Source: Bifidobacterium aemilianum (lineage in GTDB: Bacteria > Actinomycetota > Actinomycetes > Actinomycetales > Bifidobacteriaceae). From it: 64,000 bases of DNA. Location of the stretch: NCBI RefSeq assembly GCF_003315635.1, contig NZ_PDCG01000003.1, positions 248,001 through 312,000 on the forward strand, in the 5' to 3' direction. Made by a program: the position numbers and the translations under genes. Below, piece by piece: positions 8,037-16,630 of the stretch. Below the pieces are notes generated by a model. It did no database searches. It had not been told where the DNA came from and saw nothing but the letters and a program-made list of their open reading frames with translations. How positions within the stretch are numbered: the first letter of the stretch is position 1; each line of letters opens with the position of its first letter.

Positions 8037-10517
8037 ATGAGCACAAGATCGTATGAGAGCCGAGACTCCTTCCGTCCGAACGGAGGGAAGGGTGGCCGGC
8101 GGCTGGTCAGCCAGGCCCAGGCACCGGGAAAGCTCTATCTGGCCGGTGAATACGCGGTCGTTGAGACCGGTCATCCAGCTCTGCTGGTGGCTGTGGACCG
8201 GTTCCTGACCGTTCGGGTTTTTGATGCTGAGAGCGCTCGGACCCCGGCCTCGGCCTCGGTGACGGCCACCAGCGATACGGGCAGCGACTGGCAGACCGGG
8301 CGCATCGAATCCCTCCAGCACCCCCAGGCCTCCACCGGCTGGCATAGGGAGAGGGGTGTCCTGACTGCAGACACACCCTCCTCGGAATCGGCCTACCTGC
8401 TGGCCGCCATCACCACTGTCGAGGCCTTGGCCGCCCAGCAGGGTATGGCCATGAGGTGTTTCGACCTGGAGGTTTCCAGCGATCTGGATGCGCAGTCCGG
8501 CCATAAATACGGCCTGGGTTCGTCGGCCGCCGTCTGTGTGGCCACGGTCTCGGCGCTGCTGGACTTCTACGGTCTGGTCCTAGAGCCGCTCGAGACCTAT
8601 AAACTGGTCTACCTGGCGAGCGGTCGTGCCCAGAATCTCGGCTCTGGCGGTGACCTGGCGGCCAGCTTCTATGGCGGCTGCATACGCTTCTGCTCTCCGG
8701 ACCGGGCATGGGTCAGGGAGGCACTTGAGGGGGGGGTGCCCATCTCCCAACTGATCTCCAAGCCCTGGCCGGGCTTGAGCATCAGCCGAATCAAGGCCTT
8801 TGATGTCTTCAGCCCCCTGCGTCTGCTGGTCGGTTGGACCGGCAGCCCAGCCTCCACACCCTCCTTGGTGGCTCAGGTCAGGGAGGGGAGTGGCCAAGGC
8901 AATGAGACGACCTACCAGGAGTTCCTAGCCCAGAGTGATGCGGCTGTGGATAGCCTAGCCCAGGCCCTTTCACAAGCCGATATGATCCTGGTCACAGAGG
9001 CCATGGCCCAGGCCAGGAGTCTGCTGCGAAGCCTCTCCACCCTCACCGACACTCCAATCGAGACCCCGGCCCTGCAGGTTCTGGTCGAGTCGGCCTTGGT
9101 GGCTGGAGCTGCGGCCAAGTCGTCCGGTGCCGGCGGGGGTGACTGCGGCATCGCCATCATTGGGCCGGAGGCGTCGGATCGCAGGGGTTGGCAATCCTCT
9201 GGTCCGCAGGCCTCCTTGGAAGCCCAGGCCCAGGCGATTGGGCAGAGCTGGACCAGGCAGGGGATAAAGCCGCTGGGGCTGAACGTGGTCATGCCCTTGG
9301 CCGAGGTGGAAGTGTGGCCTTTGGTGAATGGGGTTGATGATGGGACGGCCGATTCTTCGGGGTCCCCCCAAGCGGACACCAGCGGTGCGGGGCAAACGGA
9401 GGGTCATGTGGTCAGCGAGGCCGTGGCTGACTCCCTGCTTGCGCCGGGGTCTGCCGACGACAACCCGGATTCCCGTAGGAAAAATGACCACATCCGCCTG
9501 GCCCTGGACCAGCAGGCCCACTACAAACCCAACGGATTCGATGACCTTCGCTTCGTCCATCACAGTCTGGCGGCCGTGGACCCCTCACAAGTCGACTTGT
9601 CGACCAGTGTGTGTGGTGCGGACTGGCACGTTCCCATCTATATCAACGCCATGACTGGGGGTTCGGCCCAGGCCGCCCGCATCAACGTTGGTCTGGCCAG
9701 GGCGGCCCAGGCGACGGGCATCGCCATGGCCACAGGTTCCCAACATGCGGCCATCCGCCACCCCCAGCTGACCTCCACCTTCACGCCTATCCGGCAGGAG
9801 CTGACCGGGTTCATCTTTGCCAACGTGGGGCCAACGGTCACACCGGCTCAGGCCCGGCAGGCCGTCGAGATGCTTGATGCGGATGCCCTGCAGATTCATG
9901 TCAACCCGGTTCAGGAGATGGTCATGCCCGAAGGCGACCGGGAATTCAACTCCTGGATTGATCGGATAGGGCAGATCGCCCAGGAATCGCCGGTGCCAGT
10001 GGTCGTCAAGGAAGTCGGCTTCGGACTCAGCCGCAAGACGCTGGAACTCCTGGCTTCGGTCGGCATCCACACCGTGGATCTGAGCGGGCGGGGTGGCACC
10101 GATTTTGCGCAGATCGAGAACCAGCGGCGCGAACGACGTGACTATTGGTATATGGGAGGCTGGGGGCAATCGACAGCCCTGTGTCTGCTGGATGCCGGCT
10201 ATCCAACCCCGGCAGGGCCTGCCATCCTGGCATCGGGCGGGGTTCGCAGCCCCCTGGATGTGGTCAAGGCCCTTGCTTTGGGGGCGCAGGCTGTGGGAGT
10301 GTCCGGGCATTTCCTCCGCACCTTTACCCAGGAGGGTGAGGGGGGCTTGGTCGTGGAAATACGTAACTGGATTGACCAGATTCGTGCCCTCATGGCGCTC
10401 CTGGGCGCTTCGGCGGTGACCAATTTAAGCCGTACCGATTTGCTGGTCTTGGGGCAGACGGGGCAGGAGGCACGTCTCCTGGGTGTCGACCTGGAGGCCC
10501 TGGCCAGGCGGGCGTAA
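8037..10517 (+). CDS. Fused phosphomevalonate kinase / type 2 isopentenyl-diphosphate isomerase
   Basis: A two-enzyme fusion of 826 residues. The N-terminal part (about 1-425) is a GHMP kinase: APGKLYLAGEYAVVETGHPA, GHKYGLGSSAAVCVATVSAL and KSSGAGGGDCGIAI match phosphomevalonate kinase. A disordered, Asp/Gly/Ser-rich linker spans about 430-478. The C-terminal part (from about 480) is the FMN-dependent type 2 isomerase: RKNDHIRLAL, NAMTGGS, ATGSQHAAI, the HVNPVQE catalytic region, VVKEVGFG, DLSGRGGTDFA and GGVRSPLDV. Start: ATG 8037 with GGAAGG at 8027-8032; TTG 8022 and GTG 8025 are alternatives. No in-frame ATG or ribosome-binding site lies in the linker, so this is one polypeptide. It would make diphosphomevalonate and interconvert IPP and DMAPP. 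Confidence 0.93.
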   Translation: MSTRSYESRDSFRPNGGKGGRRLVSQAQAPGKLYLAGEYAVVETGHPALLVAVDRFLTVRVFDAESARTPASASVTATSDTGSDWQTGRIESLQHPQASTGWHRERGVLTADTPSSESAYLLAAITTVEALAAQQGMAMRCFDLEVSSDLDAQSGHKYGLGSSAAVCVATVSALLDFYGLVLEPLETYKLVYLASGRAQNLGSGGDLAASFYGGCIRFCSPDRAWVREALEGGVPISQLISKPWPGLSISRIKAFDVFSPLRLLVGWTGSPASTPSLVAQVREGSGQGNETTYQEFLAQSDAAVDSLAQALSQADMILVTEAMAQARSLLRSLSTLTDTPIETPALQVLVESALVAGAAAKSSGAGGGDCGIAIIGPEASDRRGWQSSGPQASLEAQAQAIGQSWTRQGIKPLGLNVVMPLAEVEVWPLVNGVDDGTADSSGSPQADTSGAGQTEGHVVSEAVADSLLAPGSADDNPDSRRKNDHIRLALDQQAHYKPNGFDDLRFVHHSLAAVDPSQVDLSTSVCGADWHVPIYINAMTGGSAQAARINVGLARAAQATGIAMATGSQHAAIRHPQLTSTFTPIRQELTGFIFANVGPTVTPAQARQAVEMLDADALQIHVNPVQEMVMPEGDREFNSWIDRIGQIAQESPVPVVVKEVGFGLSRKTLELLASVGIHTVDLSGRGGTDFAQIENQRRERRDYWYMGGWGQSTALCLLDAGYPTPAGPAILASGGVRSPLDVVKALALGAQAVGVSGHFLRTFTQEGEGGLVVEIRNWIDQIRALMALLGASAVTNLSRTDLLVLGQTGQEARLLGVDLEALARRA

Positions 10518-10770
10518 GGCAGTAGCACCAATTGCCCTGCTTTTTCTTGATCAAGGGGTTGGAGCTGGGGTGAGTCCGCGCCAGAAAGAGGAGATGGCAA
10601 GGAAGGCAAGACTGAGACGGGGAAGAAACAGGACAGTGACGGGTCGTGTAGCCAGCTTGCCGCTGACGTGATGGCGGATGTGTGTCAGACTTGCGATCAA
10701 GAACAGGGCCAGTCACTCGTGGACCGACAGGGGCTGGGTCCGAACGGCAAAGGAACGTGGGAGGCTACGC

Positions 10771-11679
10771 ATGAATGCGCACAGGGCCAATACCTCTACT
10801 GATATAGAAGCTAAGGCTATGGGTAAGGTAGGGTCCGTGTGCCAATCAGCCCAAGCCACCACCCCCTCCGGCATTCATGCTGCAGGTGAGGCTGAGACCC
10901 AGCCCATTCCTCTCCCAGCTCCTAGCCAACCAGCTACAGGTGAGCGACGAGGAGATCTACCGCCTGCCGGCCACGTGGGGAAGCGCGCCTTGGATGCTGC
11001 CCCTGCCCCCGGGCCCAGTCATGGTGATGCTGTTTCAACTGAGACCGCCATCTGTGGTGAGGCAAGTGACACGGGCCCGGGAGGACCGCCTATGGCCACG
11101 GGTGACTTCCCTGATTTTCTGGAGCAATCGGCGGACGATGTGGCACGCAGGCTCCTGGGCTGCAGGTTCATCCGCACCATCGGTCAGGAGCGCATGGTCG
11201 TGCGTATCGTCGAGACCGAGGCCTACGACCAAGAGGACCCGGCAAGCCATACCTTCCATGGCGAAAGTGAGCGAAACCGGGCCATGTTCGGACCCGCCGG
11301 CCATGCCTATGTCTATTTCACCTACGGTATGCACTACTGTCTCAATGTCACCGCCGGCGCCGACGGATTCGGCTCCGGCGTGCTGATCCGTGCCGCAGAA
11401 CCCATGGAGGGCCTGGCATGGATCGAGGCCAGACGGGGCATGACGGGTATCAATTGCACCAACGGCCCAGCCAAGCTCTGCCGCGCCCTCGATGTCGATA
11501 AGCGCCTCTATGGCCATGACCTTTGCGAACCGCCCCTGCAGCTGGTCGGGGGTCAACTCGCAGGGGGTGAGTCCGTTGCCCAGACCGAACGCATCGGCAT
11601 CAGCAAGGCGGTCCATCGCCTCCGCCGCTTCATCATCGCCGGCAACCCCTACGTCTCCAAGCCCCCCAGACGTCGCTAG
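10771..11679 (+). CDS. mpg: 3-methyladenine (AAG/Mpg family) DNA glycosylase with N-terminal extension
   Basis: Base-excision-repair glycosylase that removes alkylated purines. The conserved domain is the last 196 residues: ARRLLGCRFI, VRIVETEAYDQEDPASHTFHG (catalytic Glu region), RNRAMFGPAGHAYVYFTYGMHYC, NGPAKLCRALDVD and AGNPYVSKP. Two starts have good ribosome-binding sites: ATG 10771 (GGGAGG at 10759-10764) gives 302 residues with about 107 disordered Pro/Ala/Gly-rich residues in front; ATG 11092 (GGGAGG at 11079-11084) gives the usual Mpg length. The longer form is listed, but the shorter may be the main product. The gene follows the mevalonate genes on the same strand and ends before a long repeat-bearing region. 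Confidence 0.85.
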   Translation: MNAHRANTSTDIEAKAMGKVGSVCQSAQATTPSGIHAAGEAETQPIPLPAPSQPATGERRGDLPPAGHVGKRALDAAPAPGPSHGDAVSTETAICGEASDTGPGGPPMATGDFPDFLEQSADDVARRLLGCRFIRTIGQERMVVRIVETEAYDQEDPASHTFHGESERNRAMFGPAGHAYVYFTYGMHYCLNVTAGADGFGSGVLIRAAEPMEGLAWIEARRGMTGINCTNGPAKLCRALDVDKRLYGHDLCEPPLQLVGGQLAGGESVAQTERIGISKAVHRLRRFIIAGNPYVSKPPRRR

Positions 11680-11931
11680 CCTCCCACCACTAGTACCCGC
11701 CCCCTTAATAGTCCATACCATCCCCCTCTTCCCCAAAAATCACGAGCGTCCAGTGCTCATCGACCTACCCCTTTCTCGTTCAGCAACACGTTTTCGCTTT
11801 CCTTCTCGTCAAAAGGCTTTCCTCGCTTCCTTCTCGTCATTAGTTTTTCCATTTTCTTTTCGCCCATGGGGTTCTGTTCATCTTCTCCGAACCAGTTCAT
11901 CCCGATTGATTTCGTTCCTGGACGATTCTTC

Positions 11932-12012
11932 GGCTCACCCCAGATGCGTTTACGGCTAAGCCTCATCCTGATTCCCTGGAAGTCGCTTTCTCACCCGGCC
12001 TTGGGGTGAGTC
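11932..12012 (+). repeat. 81-bp inverted-end element, copy 1
   Basis: Starts GGCTCACCCCAGA and ends GCCTTGGGGTGAGTC; exactly 81 bp. The interior shares CATCCTGATTCC with copy 2 at the same offset, showing common descent. Confidence 0.85.
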
Positions 12013-12136
12013 CCGCTTGTCCTCTCTCCTACTCACCCCTCCTTGGACTGTGGGCCCCAGTGTTATTGGTGAGGGTTCTTGTGGGTTATGGGATTGCACG
12101 CCTTTGATCCAGCCATCGCGTACTCGTCGTGCCGGC

Positions 12137-12217
12137 GGCTCACCCCAGAGGTGTATATGGCGAAGTTCCATCCTGATTCCTTGGGTATTCCCTGTATATC
12201 TGTCCTTGGGGTGAGTC
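12137..12217 (+). repeat. 81-bp inverted-end element, copy 2
   Basis: Starts GGCTCACCCCAGAGG and ends with TATCTGTCC followed by TTGGGGTGAGTC; exactly 81 bp. The last 21 bp are identical to copy 3. Confidence 0.88.
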
Positions 12218-12340
12218 GGGCCTGTCTCTTCCCCCAATCGTCCTGTCTGGGACTGTGGCCCCGGTGTTTTTGGAGAGGTTATTAGTGGGTTATGTGATTA
12301 TGCGCTGGTGATCAGGTCGTTGTGGACTTGCCGCGGAGAT

Positions 12341-12421
12341 GGCTCACCCCAGAGGCAGTTGTTGCGGAGTCTTATCGCAAGGGCAATAGGGGCTTGCTGG
12401 TATCTGTCCTTGGGGTGAGTC
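12341..12421 (+). repeat. 81-bp inverted-end element, copy 3
   Basis: Starts GGCTCACCCCAGAGG, ends TTGGGGTGAGTC; exactly 81 bp. It lies 204 bp after copy 2. The spacers before and after copy 2 are also alike (shared GGACTGTGG and GTGGGTTATG), so copies 1-3 form a diverged tandem array of about 205 bp per unit. Confidence 0.88.
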
Positions 12422-12580
12422 GCTTGGGTCATGAACGGCAAAGAGAGGCAGGAGCCGCTGAGAGTGGTCGGACAAGGGAGCGGTTGATGGTTTTTACTCG
12501 GATTGAACATGGTTGGTGACCTTGGGGCACACGAAAGCCGGGTCGTAATCTCGGTTCGCGGGTGGCGGGGTGATGATCAG

Positions 12581-12661
12581 GACTCACCCTTAGGGCAAAT
12601 AGGGACGAAACGTGACGTGGTGCCGGCCTTGTGCTCGTGATACTTGGCCTTGGGGTGAGTC
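12581..12661 (+). repeat. 81-bp inverted-end element, copy 4
   Basis: Starts GACTCACCCTTAGGG, ends TACTTGG then CCTTGGGGTGAGTC; exactly 81 bp. The interior is largely unlike copies 1-3 although the length is kept. Confidence 0.85.
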
Positions 12662-12954
12662 TGGGAACAGATGGGTTGGGAGGGGAGAGAAACCATCGGG
12701 TTTTCTGTCAGTGTGATGTTTCTGTCTCTCGTAGGCTTTCTGGTACTCGTTGAGTTTCTTGCCCTTGTAGTGTTTCCGGATCTTGAAGGTTGCTAGGCCT
12801 TGAGGGGGTTGCGGTCAGTCTGTGGTGTATGGGCCTTGTGATGTTTCTGCCTTCATGGGTTTTGGGGCCTTGGGTTGTTCCCTGTCAGTATGAAGTTCTT
12901 AGCCCTTGCTGGGTTTTGGTCGGTGTGGAGTTCTTGTGGGTGCAATGAGGGGTG

Positions 12955-14844
12955 TTACTCGTTGAGGTTCATGCGGTTTGTGTGGGTGTCCAGGGTGAGC
13001 CGGTCGATGAGGGAGCCTATCACGCCGCGATGCGAGATGGAGGAACCTGCGGCGTAGTTGGCGATGCTGACGGCCTCCTCGATGTCATACCCCCTCATCA
13101 GATAGGAGGCCAGAGCGCTGATGAAGGCGTCTCCAGCCCCGGTATTGTCCACCGCGCTGAAATTCTCCGCCGGGTAGTAGCGCTCGCAACTGGGGGTCCG
13201 CAGGTATGCACCCTCTTCTCCCATGGTCACTACCATGCAGCCGGCGCCGCGTTCAAGCAGCTTTCTGGCTTTCTCCTCCATGCTGTCGTCTCCGGGCTGG
13301 ATAATGTCCAGTTCGTTGAGATTGGGCACCAGAATGTCGATGTCTTTGAGGATGGCATTGGGGATATGGTTGATGGAGGAGGGTTTGAGAATGGTCTTGG
13401 CTTGGTGGTGGTGGGCGGTTCTCGCGGCGGCCCCGACCACTTCCAAGGGTATCTCGGATTGGATGAGACAGTAGCCGCAGTGCTCAAAGAGGTGCTCTTG
13501 GCGAAGGATGCTGTCGGTGTCGAGCGTGGCGTTGGCTTCGGACAGTATGGAAATCATGGATTCGCCGTTGGGGTCAACGAAGATCAGTGCCTTGCCGGTG
13601 GCCTGTTGGGGGCATCGGGTGATGCCGCTGGAATCAATGCCCCAGCGCACCAGCTCCTTGAAGACCAAATCCGCCCCCTCGTCGGCTCCCACATTGCCTA
13701 TCAGGCTGACCTGATGACCGAGTTTGGCTGCTCCCACCGCCTGGTTGATGCCCTTGCCGCCGGGGGAGCGGATGGCCGAGTTGGTGGTGACGGTGGCTCC
13801 CTCGTGGGGCAGCTCCGGCACCTTCATATAGGTGTCGATATTGATGCTGCCCACCACCACCATGCTTTGCAGATGGGGCGGTGCCGGGCGGCCGAGGGTC
13901 GTTAGGTTGTCAAGCATGAAATCCTGGACGAAGGAGGCTTGGGACTCTTCCTTGTGTTCGATGGCAGCTATCAGCTTGCCGCACAGGTAGGAACCGAAAT
14001 CAGAGTTGCGCATGGTGTAGGTCGATATTTCGATGCCGCCGGGGTAAGTCAGGGCCTCCTTGTCGTCGTTCTTCAATGACACCAATGACAGGTCCGAGGG
14101 AATCCGGTAATGCAGGCTTTTCGCGAGTTGGGAGAAGGCCAGGGCCTTGCGATAGTGCGAGGCAATGAAACCGGTCAGCTCGCCTCTTCTGATTCGGTCT
14201 ATGAGGTCGTCGTTGAGTTCGTAGTAGGTGAGATCATCCTGATAAGGCACGGAATGGTCGAACAGGCAGGATTTGAAGCCATGCAGGAACTCTTCGGTGC
14301 GCCGCCCCTGGGTTATCAGGCAGCCGATTCGCTTGTGGCCTTGGTTGATGAGCTCCTCGGTGAGTCGGTAGGCCGCGTCCTTGTAGGGCAGTAGGAGCGA
14401 TTGATCGCCGCCATGAGGTCCGATGATCAGGATCGGTGGTTCCTTCCCGTCCAGCTCCAGCCCCCGCGCGTGGCTCTCGTTGCTCACCGGTTCCCAGATG
14501 ATGCCGTCGACATTGTGGCGGTTGATGGCCGCGATGTTCTGTTTCTCCTGTTCGCTTGAGGAGTAACTGTTGAAGGTCAGGATACTGTATCCGTTGGCCT
14601 GGGCCTTTTGAACGATTCCATCCAGGGTGCTGTCAAAGGATATTGGAGAGCGGAGCAGCACCGCGATGGTCCATGTTCGCATGCTTTTCGAGGAACTTGC
14701 GTAAGGAGTGTAGTGGTACTGCCTGACTATGGTCAGGACCTTGTTGCGCGTTTCCTCGCTGATGCCCGAATCTTTGCCGTTGACGATTTTCGACACCGTT
14801 GAAGTGGAGACTCCCGCCATGTTCGCGATGTCTGTAATCTTCAT
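12955..14844 (-). CDS. LacI-family regulator fused to a ribokinase (PfkB) domain
   Basis: 629 residues in two parts. Residues 1-330 are a LacI-type repressor: helix-turn-helix ITDIANMAGVSTSTVSKIVN with the hinge following, then a periplasmic-binding-protein-like sensor domain. Residues about 345-629 are a PfkB sugar kinase: VVVGSINIDTYM, SPGGKGINQAVGAAKLG (substrate loop) and the catalytic DNTGAGDAFISALA. No ribosome-binding site precedes the kinase part, so it is a true fusion. The gene is divergent from the ECF transporter operon across about 200 bp holding a palindrome. It probably represses that operon and phosphorylates ribose or nucleoside; the effector is unknown. The ATG at 14844 opens directly on the helix-turn-helix. 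Confidence 0.93.
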   Translation of the reverse strand: MKITDIANMAGVSTSTVSKIVNGKDSGISEETRNKVLTIVRQYHYTPYASSSKSMRTWTIAVLLRSPISFDSTLDGIVQKAQANGYSILTFNSYSSSEQEKQNIAAINRHNVDGIIWEPVSNESHARGLELDGKEPPILIIGPHGGDQSLLLPYKDAAYRLTEELINQGHKRIGCLITQGRRTEEFLHGFKSCLFDHSVPYQDDLTYYELNDDLIDRIRRGELTGFIASHYRKALAFSQLAKSLHYRIPSDLSLVSLKNDDKEALTYPGGIEISTYTMRNSDFGSYLCGKLIAAIEHKEESQASFVQDFMLDNLTTLGRPAPPHLQSMVVVGSINIDTYMKVPELPHEGATVTTNSAIRSPGGKGINQAVGAAKLGHQVSLIGNVGADEGADLVFKELVRWGIDSSGITRCPQQATGKALIFVDPNGESMISILSEANATLDTDSILRQEHLFEHCGYCLIQSEIPLEVVGAAARTAHHHQAKTILKPSSINHIPNAILKDIDILVPNLNELDIIQPGDDSMEEKARKLLERGAGCMVVTMGEEGAYLRTPSCERYYPAENFSAVDNTGAGDAFISALASYLMRGYDIEEAVSIANYAAGSSISHRGVIGSLIDRLTLDTHTNRMNLNE

Positions 14845-14901
14845 CCCTGCATCCTTATCCCTAGCTCATCAGGTTCAGTCTACCTAAGGAATTGCGTCCA
14901 T

Positions 14902-14931
14902 TTGACATTGGGCTAATCGGCTTGCTAATCT
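14902..14931 (+). promoter_or_regulatory. Probable promoter of the ECF transporter operon
   Basis: TTGACA at 14902-14907 and TAATCT at 14926-14931, 18 bp apart, about 115 bp before the S-component start. Read by eye against the sigma-70 type consensus. Confidence 0.6.
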
Positions 14932-14954
14932 ACTCTACCGGTGAAAACATTTTA

Positions 14955-14968
14955 GGAAAATATTTTCC
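14955..14968. promoter_or_regulatory. Palindromic operator candidate
   Basis: GGAAAATATTTTCC is a perfect 14-bp palindrome just downstream of the predicted promoter, in the gap between the LacI-kinase fusion and the operon. It is the best visible candidate site for that regulator. Confidence 0.45.
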
Positions 14969-15046
14969 AAGGACAGGCAAACAGTCATGAGGTGCTGGCT
15001 TCGGAAACTCCATTGATGAATACAGACAAGACCAAAGGTGGCGGAC

Positions 15047-15808
15047 ATGGCTAAGAAAGAACCATTCTGGAATGGTGTCCTAGCGCAATTTTCGACGAAA
15101 TCACTAGTGTTGATTCCCATTGCCGTGGGTATCAACCTGATTGGTGGCACCCTCTGCTCAACCCTGAAGCTGCCGCTCTTTCTGGACATGATCGGCACCA
15201 TCGTCATCGCTTGCCTGTCCGGCCCCTGGGTCGCTGCCTTATGCGGTCTGCTGACCAATCTCTTCCTGGCCCTGGTCGCCAATCCGGTCTACTTGCCCTA
15301 TGCCTTGTCCAGCGTCCTGTGTGGCTTGGTGGTCGGTTACATGGTCAAGGCGGGACTTTTCAAGAAGATCTGGGGCGTGGTGCTGATCTGGCTTGCCTGC
15401 GCGGTGGTCAATACCGTCACCGCATCGCTGATCACCGTCTTCGTCTACGGGGGCGCCACTGGTGTCAATGGCACCTCCGTCTTGACGGCCGCTCTGGTGG
15501 TGGCCATGAAGAACATCGCCATATCGGTCCTGTCGTCATCCATGCTGGAGAATCTCGTCGATAAGGGAATCACCGTCTTCATTGCCTACCTGATGGTCAA
15601 GAAGATTCCCCAGCGCTTCCTGAGCCAATACGCCCTGGACTCTGCCGGCGATGCTACTGAGGATTCGCAGGAGGACGATTTCGACGACGACTTGGACAAG
15701 GAGGCTCCGTTCGACGGTGCTGCCGCTGGATCCCGGGCGAAGCTGGGTGACCAGGAGTCGCAGGGGGTTGGTCGGAAGGAATCTGGTACGAGCAAGGATG
15801 AGGCCTGA
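15047..15808 (+). CDS. ECF transporter S component (substrate-binding membrane subunit)
   Basis: 253-residue membrane protein with about six hydrophobic segments between residues 15 and 190, e.g. LVLIPIAVGINLIGGTLC and MIGTIVIACLSGPWVAALCG, typical of S components. It is followed immediately by T and two A subunits, which defines the ECF role. The last 60 residues are acidic and disordered (EDDFDDDLDKE), an unusual tail. ATG 15047 is chosen because AAAGGTGG lies at 15034-15041; GTG 15038 is an alternative. The substrate is not visible in the sequence; nucleoside hydrolases and a ribokinase in the same run of genes point to a nucleoside or ribose-like compound (inference). Confidence 0.8.
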   Translation: MAKKEPFWNGVLAQFSTKSLVLIPIAVGINLIGGTLCSTLKLPLFLDMIGTIVIACLSGPWVAALCGLLTNLFLALVANPVYLPYALSSVLCGLVVGYMVKAGLFKKIWGVVLIWLACAVVNTVTASLITVFVYGGATGVNGTSVLTAALVVAMKNIAISVLSSSMLENLVDKGITVFIAYLMVKKIPQRFLSQYALDSAGDATEDSQEDDFDDDLDKEAPFDGAAAGSRAKLGDQESQGVGRKESGTSKDEA

Positions 15809-15811
15809 GGC

Positions 15812-16630
15812 ATGGCCAAGCTTTGTGTTGCCGACGGGTCGGGGAACTTCCTGGATCGTATGAATCCCCTCGTCAAGATTCTGGGAATCTTCTCATTCGG
15901 ATTGGGGGCCTTGATCTGGCCTGATTTCAGCTTGGGTCTGGTCCTGCTGCTGGTTCTGTTTCTTCTGGCTGCCGTGGCCGGCATACTGCCATCCTTCTCC
16001 AAGCTCATCCTTGGCTTCGGCCTGCCGGTGAGCATCATGCTGCTCTTCATCCAGGGCTGCTACAGCCCCAAGAACAGGGTCATCATCGCCAGCTGGGGTT
16101 TCCTTCACCTGGGGCTTGAGGGCACCCTGTATGCGGCCAAGATCGTCAGCACCCTGCTGGTTTTCCTGGGGGCCTTCTACATCGTCAACAAGACCACCTA
16201 CACCGGTCGGCTGGTGGCCGCCCTCAGTGGCATTGGTCTGCCGGCCAAGATTGGCTATCTGGTGCTGGCCAGTCTCAATGTCGTTCCTCAGATGGAGCAC
16301 CGAATCAAGGTCATCCGGCAGGCCCAGAGCGCCCGCGGTCTGGAGACTGGTGGTGGCCTCATCTCCAGGATCAAGGCCTATCTGCCTCTTCTGGGGCCCG
16401 TGGTCCTCTCCTCTCTGACTGATTCCCAGGAACGTGGCATGACCCTGGAGACTCGGGGTTTTGGCATCAAGGGGGTCCGCCAAAGCTCCTATGTGAAGGT
16501 GGATTGGCGCAAGAGCGATCAACTGGCCTGCTGGTTGCTGCTGGTCTTCTTCCTGCTCGTGCTGCTGGCCTCCATCCTGTCTCGTACGGGCATATACCCA
16601 TTCACCTATGATTGGGGAGGTGGACGATGA
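15812..16630 (+). CDS. ECF transporter T component (CbiQ family)
   Basis: 272-residue integral membrane coupling subunit. It begins MAKLCVADGSGNFLDRMNPLVKILG, the usual lead-in of EcfT proteins, followed by hydrophobic segments in the first 130 residues. The coupling region near residues 165-230 contains RQAQSARGLE and DSQERGMTLETRGF, matching the two Ala-Arg-Gly type motifs that contact the ATPases. It starts three bases after the S component and its stop overlaps the next start (ATGA at 16627), so S, T and A genes are translationally coupled. Confidence 0.9.
   Translation: MAKLCVADGSGNFLDRMNPLVKILGIFSFGLGALIWPDFSLGLVLLLVLFLLAAVAGILPSFSKLILGFGLPVSIMLLFIQGCYSPKNRVIIASWGFLHLGLEGTLYAAKIVSTLLVFLGAFYIVNKTTYTGRLVAALSGIGLPAKIGYLVLASLNVVPQMEHRIKVIRQAQSARGLETGGGLISRIKAYLPLLGPVVLSSLTDSQERGMTLETRGFGIKGVRQSSYVKVDWRKSDQLACWLLLVFFLLVLLASILSRTGIYPFTYDWGGGR

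Larger units (their letters stand above)
11680..12954. other. Gene-free repeat region between convergent genes
   Basis: About 1.27 kb between mpg (+) and the LacI-ribokinase fusion (-). The first 250 bases are pyrimidine-rich on the plus strand with no credible ORF. It then holds four 81-bp elements (listed separately), the first three inside an approximately 205-bp tandem repeat. The last 290 bases are T/G-rich, and GTACTCGTTGAG near 12750 resembles the 3' end of the following gene. Confidence 0.7.

Noticed and set aside
10568..10577. Solitary TGGGGTGAGT after the PMK-isomerase gene
   Set aside because: No partner GRCTCACCC 81 bp upstream; also seen singly in coding sequence, so chance is likely.
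11932..12012. Miniature transposon (MITE) for the 81-bp element
   Set aside because: Not excluded, but no target-site duplication could be seen at the copies checked and no transposase is in the window.
11932..12661. CRISPR array
   Set aside because: Units are 81 bp with inverted ends and about 124-bp spacers that are themselves similar; no short direct repeats and no cas genes.
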